64,000 bases of DNA, taken from the NCBI GenBank assembly GCA_900169235.1, contig FWCC01000021.1:23927-87926 (forward strand), read 5' to 3'. Below the pieces are notes generated by a model. The model did not search any database. It had not been told where the DNA came from and saw nothing but the letters and a program-made list of their open reading frames with translations. Both the position numbers and the translations under genes were made by a program. Positions 44,574-55,700 of the stretch are shown here, in pieces. Source of the stretch: Zarea fungicola (taxonomy: Eukaryota > Ascomycota > Sordariomycetes > Hypocreales > Cordycipitaceae). The first letter of the stretch is position 1. The number at the start of each line of letters is the position of its first letter.

Positions 44574-46950
44574 ATGCAATCGTCAGGCGCAGAACCGCTC
44601 AGGGCTTCATCAGCCCCTCTACAGCCGAAACCCGACATGGAGCGCAAGCCAAGAGATCGCAGGCGTGAAAAGCCTCTGCTTTCATGTAATTTCTGCAGAA
44701 GCCGCAAGTAAGCCAACCCCACCCCGGTCGGGGCTTGTCAGAGTTATGCTTCATCTGTTCTTATTTTTCATTCCCAGTGAATTTGAAAATTTCCCAACGC
44801 CTGCTCCCTTCTCGTCAGGCATACTGATTCCTTTCTTGGCAGAGTCCGCTGCGATCGTCAGCTACCATGCAACACCTGCGCTAGCAGAGGAGTCGGCGCA
44901 TCTTGTACCTACAAGACAGCCACCTCGACACCGGCCAACACTACCATCAGCGTTGGTGATCGCATCCAGCAGCTTGACCGTCTTTTGCGTGCCTTGATTG
45001 AGGAGCAAGATGCTAGACAGCAGCAACCAAATGCAGTGCCTTCTCCTGCGTTTTGCACCATCGACGCCGGCCAGCCCGCCTCTCAGCCCACGACAGCGTC
45101 GCCTCCGTCGCAACCTCCCCCAACGCTCACCTCCAACGATACTCTTCCCCGCGCCGTGGCCAGAGGCTTTGAAAGTCCTCTCAAAGACACCGGCTCGCCT
45201 GCACCAACGGAAAGCGGGACCATACGTCAGCACCTACACGGGACCAGCTATGTCGGAAACGAACACTGGGCTGCCGTCCTGGATAGCATTTCCGAGCTCA
45301 GAGATCAGTATGAGGAAGAAGCAGCCGTCATGGTACTTTCATCACCTGCCGAGACACAAGAAGAGGCACAGAATGACAAGCCAGGTCCTCGTCTGCTTTA
45401 CGAGCCCGTCTATGCCACAAAGGCTGATATCCTCGTCTCCATCCCTGCCCGACCGGCCGTTGATCGAATGATTGCTCGTTACTTCCACGCAGAGGGTGTG
45501 ATACCAGAGATTCTCCACCGAGGACAATTCTTTCTCCAAGTATGATTATGATACCACCCACTGGCTTTTTTTTTTTTTTTTAACTTTGTTTTGTCTTTTC
45601 AATTTTCCCTTTTTTTTAACCGTCTGACTCTTGCTACAGTACGAAAGTTTTTGGCAGTATCCAGAGGCTACTCCCATCCTGTGGATCGGTCTTCTCTTCA
45701 GTGTCATGTGCCTGTCCACACAATACCAGCAGCTCATCGAGGACCCCTCGGATCCGGCCCTTGCAGCCCAGGAATCCTTGTTTCGGCAGCAAACCGTTTT
45801 CTGTCTCGTCCTGGGAAAATACACAAAAGGCGGTGATTACGCCCTCGCAACCATGATAAACTACCTCAATAGCGAGCAGCAATTTACATCCAAAGACGAC
45901 ACGACCGATCTCTGGCTCCTCCAGGGCACCATTGTGCAGATCGCACTGAGCCTGGGGTACCATAGAGACCCAAGCAATTTCTTGACTATTTCTCCATTTG
46001 CCGGTGAGATGAGGCGTCGGATATGGGCTGTTATTTTGCAAATGGACCTCCGTTTGTCCAGTCAGGTCGGACTGCCTCGTCTCATCAAGGCAGAAGAGCA
46101 CGACACCTTGGAGCCCCGAAATCTTCTAGACTCCGACTTTGATGAGCAGTCGCTTGAGTTGCCACCATCTCGCTCCGAAAACGAAGCAACACCCATTCTC
46201 TACAGCTTGGCTAGGATGCGGATAGACAAGGTCAATCGGCTAATCAGTGACCTCGTCAATACCGTGCAAGAACATCCCTACAGCAAGACCATGGAGCTTG
46301 ACGCCAAACTGCGAGAAGCAGAGCAGTCGATGCCTCCGCTTTTCCAGTGGCGCCCACTCAACCAGTCCTTGATGGTTCAGCCACAAGTCGCCATGCACCG
46401 GGTGCTGCTTCAGCTTGCCATCCAGCGGCAGGTCATTTGGCTGCATCGCAAGTATCTCCGGCCCTCCTACACCGACGCATGCTATCAGCATTCCCGCACG
46501 GCCTGCGTTCAGGCTGCCAAGAAAATTCTCGAGTTCCAGCAGATGATTCACGACGAGACAGTTCGCGACGGGCTACTGTACCCAGTCCGCTGGATTTTTC
46601 TGTCAGCAAGAATGCACGTTGTGTACCTCCTCGCCATTACCATCCTCTGTTACTATCTGCAGCTAGCAAAAAAGCAGCAGCCTGATGTGCCAGTTGTCGG
46701 CGGCGAAGATAGCGCCGCCATTTTCCAGTTATTGCGTAGCAGCTATTTTATCTGGCCACGATCCGAATCAATGCATAGTGATGCACACAAGGCTGTCGCC
46801 TATCTTGGTCACTTTCTCGGCCTCGATGAGCAGCCGCCAATATCTGCAGAACCGGAAAATTGGTATCTAGATGCCACATCAACCTTGTTCGACATGCCTC
46901 CAGATCATATGCTACTGGAACTTGACTGGGATGCCTACAAGGCTGAGTGA
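44574..46950 (+). CDS. Zn(II)2Cys6 transcription factor with Fungal_trans domain
   Basis: Three exons (44574-44707, 44843-45539, 45640-46950) give 713 aa. The first intron (135 bp) splits the zinc cluster. The joined sequence is CNFCRSRKVRC followed by DRQLPCNTC and a last Cys eight residues on (C-x2-C-x6-C-x5-C-x2-C-x8-C). A basic coiled segment (RIQQLDRLLRALIEEQD) follows for dimerisation. The second intron has a long T-tract. The central and C-terminal parts match the fungal-specific regulatory domain, including GYHRDP and MRRRIWAVILQMD. It is a nuclear regulator. Its divergent pairing with the MFS gene suggests it controls that transporter. It is not clearly part of the biosynthetic cluster. 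Confidence 0.9.
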
Positions 46951-48472
46951 GTACGCTGCAGACATTGCCGCTGGGCAAAATTGTAAAATACGTATAGCCG
47001 ACTTCAAAGTTCTTAAGGAACAAGGACCCTAAGACTGCAAATGCGAAATAGTACATTCATATATAGTCTTGCACACTTGAGGTCCCTCCCTACCATGCAA
47101 GATGAGCCGAAAAAATTCCATTCACAACCTGTGTTTCTCATTGCGACGGATCATGTCACATTGGATTTTCGGTTATTCAAGCATTCATTCTCTCGTGTCA
47201 GCGCGCGGAAGAGAAGTAACAACAAAAAAAGTGGCACCGATGCTAAATTTAAACAATCTCACACGACGGAAAGGATTGCTCACGATATTGCTGTCATCAC
47301 AGGACTGAATCTGTAGGACTTTTCTACCAGGGTGGAAAGGAGGCGGTGTTGTCAGCCTTGTTCCATCTTAGCGACAGTGCGCGACAATGCCACGTCGCAA
47401 CGGGTCAATCTTACGCATTTCTAGCCACACCTAGATGGCGCTAATCAATTAAAATAAAATTATTGGTAACCCGTGATAAGTAATCAGAATACCCAATAGG
47501 CAAGGCACCGACTCCTACCGTGCTCACCGCCATTCAAACTGAACTTCGTACGTCGTATGCTTTTAACAGTTTGAACCTCCTCAAGCACTGGGAAACCCTG
47601 CTTTGACACCACACAAAGAGCGATGTGAGGGCTGAAGGTCTAGACCCTGTTGGTCTCAACCAACGTCCTCCTCTCTCCACAAACAAAGGCGAGCTCTGTT
47701 CCGTGATGCAGTCCGGCATTTTAATTGCATCGTCGGGCAACCGACGCTGGACGCTGATCCTGGATAAATTATGATTAGAAATAGAAGGCGCTTTTGGCTG
47801 CAGCTAATTCTTCATCCTCGTTTTAGCGGCGTACCAGTATAGTGTCCGCGCGGGCGGGAGGAACCCAATATTCATCATCGTCGCCTCAAAGCTCCGCCGT
47901 GGCGAGACGGCGCTCCCGCCCTCATAGCCTGATTAGCTTTACCAAGTCGCAGGCTGGCGCCTCATGATTTCCAACTCGCTAAAAAGCAATGGTCCATTTT
48001 ACTGTCATGTTCTAGTGCATCGTATGCATTCTCAGTGCCGATTCAACACCTACAATATGCCGATAAACTCAAATAAAAGAAGCGCTATTTTGGATCTACG
48101 CGAGCAAACTAAAACTAATCCACCAGTTTGTGGTTCCTGTAGGGCTTACAGTGGACTCGACAATTTCAGCTGGGCTGACGGCTCCACGGGTCAAGGAAGA
48201 GTTTATTGGTCCAGATCATTGGCCTGTTTCAGTTTCTCAAGCCCTTTGACTCGTTGCCGTTGAGATGTCCCGCGGGCCAAATACCGAACCATTTGCCAAA
48301 AACCGACTCAATATAGTAGCCAAGCTTTATTAGGCTCGGGGTAGCGTGGACGGCACCATGTGTAAGATGAGCTTCCCAATCGGGCGTCTATTTGCACGAC
48401 TCTGGGAAAATATAACCCTCTGGCCTACATTTCTTGTTGCCCAATTCTCGTTATCATCACTTTCCTTGGACA
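46951..48472. other. Intergenic, regulator to mechanosensitive channel
   Basis: About 1.5 kb. None of the short frames resembles a known family. The right end contains the channel promoter with TATAA at 48411-48415. Confidence 0.45.
48411..48415 (+). promoter_or_regulatory. TATA-like element of the channel gene
   Basis: TATAA lies 62 bp before the ATG at 48473. Confidence 0.35.
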
Positions 48473-50995
48473 ATGGGCTTTAGTTACCACAACCCGTCGT
48501 CAGCTGGTGCATCACAGCATCGCGGGGAACAGCATCCTGGAGATCAGTTTTTTGAGGAACCGCTTTTTGAGCCCGCCATGGATATTCCTCTCAGAGCGGT
48601 GCCACCGCAGGCCCAGTCTTCCATGGCCATGGGACACCCGGAAGTTGTCAACGAAAGGGAGCCATCGGCGAATATCGATCGAAAATATGGCAAGACATTT
48701 GTTGATTCTTCCGTCACCTCACTGCGACGGGCCAGTCAGCCGCCCCTGCCCTTGCCTCCACGACCTGTCTACTCTCCGCGCAAGCAGCTCTTTTGGTGGG
48801 CTGCAAGATATGCCGCCATTTTCACAGTCACCTTCCTGGCGCTGCTAATCGTCATCATTGTTTTCGCTAATGATGCCGTGGTCGATGATGATACGACACT
48901 TGAAGCTGTTTACGCCAGGCAGTACCGAAATCTAGTGTATTACATCTGCCTCTGGTTGGAGCTAACCTTGGTTGTTGGTGTCTGCTTCGATGTAATTGGA
49001 TTGGCGCTCCCTTACATCTTTCGCTTTGCAGCCAGATATATCAATCCGGCACATCGGCGATACTGGCGTATCTTGCGGTTCATGCGACGCCCAATCTTCT
49101 TTCTCGGGACTACAATCATGACATACATCTTCTTCGTAGTGGTAAGCTCTCCATATAGAAAAGCGTCAATACGATACAATATGAACACTGCTAACCATGT
49201 TCAAGTTTATCAAAGACAACCCTATCCTGTTTGTTAATATCAACAAGGACCCAAATTCTCCATACATGGCTTGGGACGATATCATAGCAGATATCCTTGA
49301 CACAATTACATTGTGGGTAGGCTTTTACTTTGCGGAGAAAGTTGTCATCTCCTATGTTGCTATACATTATCACTATCGACGCACCAATAAAACGCTGCAG
49401 CAAACCAAGGACATTCATGATGCACTCATTTCGCTGTACGAGGCATCCATTTATCTGCACCCAGTCAATGGTGACATGTTTTCTCGAGAAGACATGGCCA
49501 TTCGCAATGCCAAAGGTGACATGCAATCGTCGAACCGCTCTCACATCTCCAGCTATCTGGCCCGTCTCGGTCTTGACGGATACAAGTTCACTTCTCTCTT
49601 CGGAAACGTGATTTCAGACGCACCTGATGCTCACTGGCTTCGGCCGGGGTCATCATATGCTACTATTGAGCGCGCTTGGTCGAATCGGACCTCTGCAGAA
49701 GCATTGGCCAGACGAATCTGGCTGTCCCTTGTTCCACAAGGACACGATGGCTTGACAGCAAACGACATTACTGAAGTACTGGGCGAAGCACGATCATCCG
49801 AGGCCAAAACAATCTTTCGAGCCATCGATCAAGACGACACCGGTGATATGTCTCTGGAAGACTTTGTTGGAATGGTGACCGAGGCTGGCCAAAAGAAGCA
49901 TCACATCTTCAGGACTATTGCCGACATGGATCACTGCATCAATTCATTGGATTGGTTGTGCTTGTGCGTCATCGCAGCGGTCATGGTCTTGTTCATTAGT
50001 GAGTGTTATTACCCTGATTACTTGGGAAACGAGGTAGCTGGAACTAACATATACAAGTGCTGCAGTATGTTCCCGCTATCAAGGCCATCCAGACAGTGCT
50101 CTCATCGCTTGCCATCGGTCTTTCGTTTGCCGTCGGTCGAACAATCAATCATCTTTTAACGGGCATCATATTTGTTTTCTTCGATCACCCGTTTGACTCT
50201 GGTGACATTGTACGGATTCGGGATAAAACAGACACAGGCATTGTCTGCAGGGTGAAGCGCCAATCTCTAATCTACACTATCTTCCAGCGGTTAGACAACA
50301 ACTCTGACTTGCAGCTGTCGAATGATGAGCTTCTCCGAAGAACCCTTGAAAACTATACGAGGTCCGACATTAACCGCCAGCGAATCGTCATGTTCATAGA
50401 CTTTCGTACGAGTTTCAAGGACCTTGACAGACTGCGTGTCCTCCTTGACGAATTTGTAACGACCAACGAACGGGACTATGTCCCTGGAACACTTGCAGTC
50501 AATGTCACTTCATTGCACGAGCTTAACAAGATGGAGCTAGCCGTCGCCTTTACGCATCGCAACAACTGGTCTGACGACAAACTACGGTCTATGCGCAGCA
50601 ACAAATTTTACTGCAACCTGGTCGCCACATGCCGAAAAATCCCCCTTTTCAAGCCAGGTGCCCTTCTCCCTGTAGCTGGCGAAAATGGTAACCCTCTGTA
50701 CACAACACAGCTGAGCCCGCCCGAGGTAGCTGCGAACATTCAGAAGGAAAAGGACAGGCGGCAAGGTCTGAGGTGGGATGATGCTGACTCCAAAACCAAA
50801 GCGGAATTGGACGCAACAACTGCTAGCGTTACAAGCCCCCAGGAAAAGGCTGCCGCGGCTGCTAAAGCTGAACAAGATGCCTTTGAAAAAGTAGCAAAAA
50901 CTGGGAAACGAAGCGTCATAGCGGCGACCGGTGTTGACATTGCAAGACATGCGACGGGACTTCGGCAGGCAGCCACCCGATATGAGGAAGTGTAA
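48473..50995 (+). CDS. MscS-type mechanosensitive ion channel with EF-hand
   Basis: Three exons (48473-49141, 49206-49998, 50058-50995) give 799 aa. After a cytosolic N-terminus there are about four membrane segments (first AAIFTVTFLALLIVIIVF), then a soluble region with an EF-hand Ca2+ site (DQDDTGDMSLEDF). Next come the MscS pore and beta domain (VLSSLAIGLSFAVGR, then GIIFVFFDHPFDSGD) and an Ala/Lys-rich tail. Fungal homologues such as Msy1 and Msy2 sit in the endoplasmic reticulum and adjust Ca2+ and volume in hypo-osmotic shock. An upstream TTG frame extension was rejected. It looks like a core gene and marks a return to conserved genome. Confidence 0.92.
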
Positions 50996-51469
50996 TTAAA
51001 TCGTGGAGGAATTCCAAGGTTTATTAGTAATAGGGAAACTTAAGCGGCATTTGGCAGGGGAACTATTGATCATGGTCCTTGCGTCGCCCAAAAACCCATG
51101 CCAAACGTGGCTGTTTCCTGATGTTTTTCTTGCAAAATAGACAAATTCAAGCGCGACTACAATACCCCCAAAAAAGTTAGAAATAGCAATCACTTTCAAA
51201 TTTTACCGCAGTACCTACAGTTAATGCCCTGAGCCCAAGAAAGGGTACGTCTGCAGCCGCTCAGCTTTTCGAGCCGGGAAATTGAGGTCAGCCATCTTCG
51301 CTGTTCGCGGATTAGAGTGACGTAAAAGGAATAAAGACCAGAGGAGAAAAATTGCGCTGCTGTATATTTAGCTTTATAAACGCGTACTTGTTTTCTAAAT
51401 TGGAGGCGGGTAAGTGCCTGTAGTCTCCCGTGAATCTGACACCATGCCCAGCAGCTTTCTCTGTAGCTA
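50996..51469. other. Convergent intergenic, channel to putative pore-former
   Basis: About 470 bp with no supported gene. Confidence 0.5.
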
Positions 51470-52390
51470 TTATGGAAAAGCAAAAGAGATTTCTTCGGAA
51501 TCATCAGTAGCAAAAAGCTCTGCCTCCAGTATCTCGCTTCGAACGAAAATCACCTCATCGGCTGCGGGCGGGGGTATAGCGACAGTGCTCTCATCACCGG
51601 TATCCTCATCAGAACATTCACTCGAGCTGTCCTCCCCGTTGAAAGCTAGTTCTTTTGGCTTGCTCCGTCTCGGACCTGCATTTACGATTGACCTGCTCAA
51701 AAAAGCTTTGGCATCTTTGTCAAAGCTGCGCGAAGACTTGATCACATCGTATGATACAGCGAATATAACTTGATCTGCCGTCTTCATAGACCGCTTAATG
51801 CGATGGGAGCCTTCGACTTCCGGCTTGATGTTTGGGCGGCCAAACGGGTCATCGCCCGAAGGGGGCTTTGGAATACCACCCGGCAGCGTAAGTGCGGTGA
51901 CCTCCAGCCCCGTCCTTTGTGACTTGACGGAAAACTCGGTAAAGCTTGCGTTCTGGGTTGTTAGGAACCCCGTGACAAAGTAGGCGCGGCTGGACTTGGC
52001 CTCTTTCAATAATGCCCGCACGTCGGACGCGTATGCTTCGTTGCTCATGAGGCTCTGAAAGACAACAGGCGTGTTCGCCATGGAGTGGCATTCCACAACG
52101 TCACTTTCCAGGTTCGCGCCCTTTTCTTCTAGAAAACTCCGCTGTAAAAGGAGATTGGCTAGCCCGCCACCGATTTTCCAAGCCTTTGCGTGCGTGTACA
52201 AATCATTTCTCGAGCTCCAGACTACAATGTCGGCAGCAAGTTGTGGCGCAATGTCTCGAGGCGAGCCTGCAAACGGGGCGTAGTGACGGGTTGGGCTTGT
52301 CTTGTCCATCACTACTTTGCCGAGAAAATCGGCGATATAACTTTTGGGCAGAACCTCTGCCAGGACAAAGTACCTTCTTTCCCGCGACAT
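51470..52390 (-). CDS. 306-aa protein paired with CHAT protease, possible gasdermin-like
   Basis: A single-exon gene of 306 aa with no signal peptide. I recognise it only as a conserved fungal protein ('MSRERRYFVLAEVL', 'SYIADFLGKVV', 'AYFVTGFLTTQNASF'). The long amphipathic strand pattern from 'AYFVTGFLTT' through 'FTEFSVKSQ', a later strand region with 'VIFAVSYDVI', and a final 60-70 residues that are acidic and low in complexity (SSSECSDEDTGDES) are what a gasdermin-type pore former with a removable C-terminal tail would show. It is transcribed head-to-head with a CHAT-protease NTPase gene. Fungal gasdermins (RCD-1, HET-Q1) are commonly encoded beside protease-bearing NLR-like genes, which cut off their C-terminus to trigger membrane damage and cell death. 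The family call is inference from layout and weak pattern. It could be another effector. Confidence 0.5.
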   Translation of the reverse strand: MSRERRYFVLAEVLPKSYIADFLGKVVMDKTSPTRHYAPFAGSPRDIAPQLAADIVVWSSRNDLYTHAKAWKIGGGLANLLLQRSFLEEKGANLESDVVECHSMANTPVVFQSLMSNEAYASDVRALLKEAKSSRAYFVTGFLTTQNASFTEFSVKSQRTGLEVTALTLPGGIPKPPSGDDPFGRPNIKPEVEGSHRIKRSMKTADQVIFAVSYDVIKSSRSFDKDAKAFLSRSIVNAGPRRSKPKELAFNGEDSSSECSDEDTGDESTVAIPPPAADEVIFVRSEILEAELFATDDSEEISFAFP

Positions 52391-52779
52391 TGCAACTGAG
52401 ATGACCGGTGAGTCTCTAACTAACAGCGTCGCGACGCCGCGTGTTTTCTGCCTCGTGGAGACTTGTGAAACTGTCAGCGCCAGCGTCCAGATTGCACTTT
52501 GGCCAAAGGCCGCACTGTGTTGTATCGTTGCTAGTGTCCCTGCACATGTATCGGCTACTTATGATGGCCCTGAAACGCCTACAAACCAGAGTGGATCACC
52601 AGTCGCGCTGAAGTAGAAGTTACTTGGACCCTGTCGGACTATCGAATGTGCGGCTGAACCAAGGTGACCACGGCTGCATCACAGGCCGAGTTCTCAGACG
52701 GATGATGCCCTTGCGCGTACAAAAGTTGAAGAAACACGCATCATCACGCCGAAGGAGCCTCAGAGCAGTATAATATCCA
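52391..52779. promoter_or_regulatory. Bidirectional promoter, pore-former candidate / CHAT protease
   Basis: About 390 bp between divergent start codons. It is short enough for shared control of the two genes. No gene or clear motif is seen; TATAATATCC lies just before the CHAT start. Confidence 0.45.
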
Positions 52780-55700
52780 ATGCATCTGAGGGTTGTGGCA
52801 ACGTCCTGCTCCACAGGAGCCGAGAACCGTTGTGAATGGCAGGTGGACATTTACATTGACGACGCGGCCCGAGCCGCGACTAGCAGTGCGCTTTTGGATC
52901 CTCTCGACCACAAAGAGAGGACTTTGTGTCGCTGGTATTTAGATAAATTTCGTCAACGGGAACCATACTCTACATCCAAGGCAAAGAGCGCCTCCCTGCT
53001 GCTTGAAAAGTACGGTTCTACACTTCTTCGCCAGCTCTCTTTGTGCCAGTACGTGCCGGACTATGAGGAGGTACACATCCTTGTTGAGAACCAGGTGCAA
53101 GCTGACCAAAAAACCTCACGATCAATCCATCGCCTTTATTGGGAGTTTCTGGAGGATGAGAGACTTTGGGACACGGCTGGTCGTGTTACAGTGCAAAGAC
53201 TCTTGCCTCCCTCCATGCCTGGACCTCAAATCTCTATGCAAACAGATCAACTAAACCTCCTCCTTATTACTGCCCGGGATCTCACTCAAAAGTGGACTGC
53301 AGACTCGGATATTAGTCCATTGCTGGTTCCTGACATCCTGTGTCGCATTGAGTCTGCGCTAGAGGTTCGGGGAGTCACCCTGAAGATCCAGATAGTCAGG
53401 CCAGGGACACTGGAGGCGCTCGAAAATACACTACGACAGAATCGTTTAAAAAATGGCCACTCGTTTGATATTGTACATTTTGACGTTCACGGAGCAGTGG
53501 CCAAAGATGAAAATGGCCAGATGGGCGGCTTCCTTTACTTTAACGATAGTGACACACTAAAAACTATCGCTGTACCCGCCAGCAACGTCGCCGGACTCAT
53601 CGGCTTGTACGAAATCCCCGCGGTTGTCTTCAATGCCTGTGACTCTGCGAACTCTATGCACGGAGATGAAAGCAACATTGCCAAAATATTCCTGACAGGC
53701 GGATCGCGCAACGTTCTCGCCATGGCGCACAAGGCATCAGAGGATACTGTTGCAATATTCTTGGAATCGTTTTATACGGCGTTCCTCGCTCACGGCTATC
53801 CCTTCTCAAAGGCAGCGCAGGTCGCCCGCGGCGCTCTTCGCGCGAACCCGAGACGAAATGCCCGGCTCAATCTCGAGGTGACTGTGACTGATTGGGCGAT
53901 ACCCATTGTCTATTCTACCGAGGGCCAGGATCAACACGTTTTGCTACATCCGATCAACGGCAGCTCACTTCCAATTAAACCCACGCAGAGCATTGAGTCC
54001 TCTCGGTCGACTAAAGAAGTCTATGGTAGAGAATTTGATGGCATGAGATTGGAAAAGGCGATCTCGTCCGATGGTCTTGTACATTTACACGGCGCTCCGG
54101 GAGTGGGAAAATCTGCTTTTCTTTCCAACGTCACGAAATCTTGGCTCCGATATGGGTTCACAAGCGTGGCAGTATCAGTTGACTTTTCATTGGGCAGGAT
54201 TACAACCATGATGGACCTTTTATGGGATATTTCGCGCCAGATTGGAGTGGAATGTGATCCAGGCGTGGAAACTGAGGCGACTATAACCGAGACTCTGGTG
54301 CAGTGCCTGTCCGAGCAACGATCTGTCATTGTTTTGGACGGGCTAGACTACAGAAGCACAAACTGGCAGAAACACGGTCAAACCACGAAATCACTAGGCA
54401 GCTTCCTATCTGCCATTCGTGCAACTTCTTACGCAAAACACGGGGAAACGAGCACATACATTATATTCTCTGGTCGTAGACCTGGCGATCTGGCTAGAAG
54501 CGCACTTGACCTGGGCGATATATCCGAATACGAGCTTCTGGGACTATCTAAACCGGATGCCATGAGCATTGTTCAAATGTTCGTCAAGCCAACTAGCATG
54601 GGAGCAGTGGAGGAACACCTCTACAAAGACCTCCGTGAAACATGGCAGGCCGAGTCACTGATCAATCTACTGCAAGGAAATCCAGCTGGGCTAATTCGAT
54701 TCTGTCAGCTCGCTCTCGACATGAATCTGTCACTTCCGGAGATGTATAATATTTTGCATGCCGAGGACCCCGTTTTAATGCTGGAGATAAACATGCTTTG
54801 GCCCTCATTCAGACTCCTCCACGAATTGCATCGCAAAACGCAAGCAATGACAGATCCACATCTCGCCACTTGGACAGCATTGGCTTGGTACTGGCACACT
54901 GGTCCTCTTATCAGTAATCTCCACAAAATTCTAGAGGCTGTAGACATTGTTCACGATGCCGCTTTGGTGGAGGAAGCAATAGGAATAGCAGAAGAAACTG
55001 GGTATCTGAGCACTGACTCTGACGTAAGAATTTCGTGGATACATCCAATTTTCACAATTTTCCTACGCATCATGAGCTGTTCCTCACTCTGCCGTGTTGC
55101 GAGCGGCAGAAATGCAGGCTGGCTAGGATTTCGACAGGGATTTGCCTCAAGGCCAATGAGGCACCTTGTTGCAAGCGATAGCTGCTGGCCAAAGGAGAAA
55201 CTAGAAGGTTTAGACTACGCCGCAAGACTGGTCCAGGCACTTGTCTGTTCAACCATAACAAGAGATCACCACGAGCCGTACTGGCGTTTTCTCATACACA
55301 TTCTGTTTGACTTCAACGACAACTGCCGTCCACTGACCAGGAACCTGTTGAATAATGGGGTGAACAATACGCTACTACTCTCTTTTTGTGAGGTCCAAAA
55401 GGAAAACTATCTCCTGGCTGTCAAGCTGTGCCGCGGGAGAGGCCCCTTACCCATTCCGGCTATCGGCTGGCCTGCAGAGCTTGTTCTTGAGATGGGAATC
55501 TTCATCATTCGACTGTTCAACTGCGACGAAGTGAAACGGATCAGTGTTTACTATCAGGAGATGCTCTCTGGCGCGGTTCTTCAAAGTCAAAAAGCTAGTG
55601 GCTGTACTGCAGTGAGGTCTGAAGATTTGGGTGTCGTGCTGGGCACAGTTTGCTTCCTTATAGAAATGGAGAGACGGCATATTCCTGGAACGACTAATCG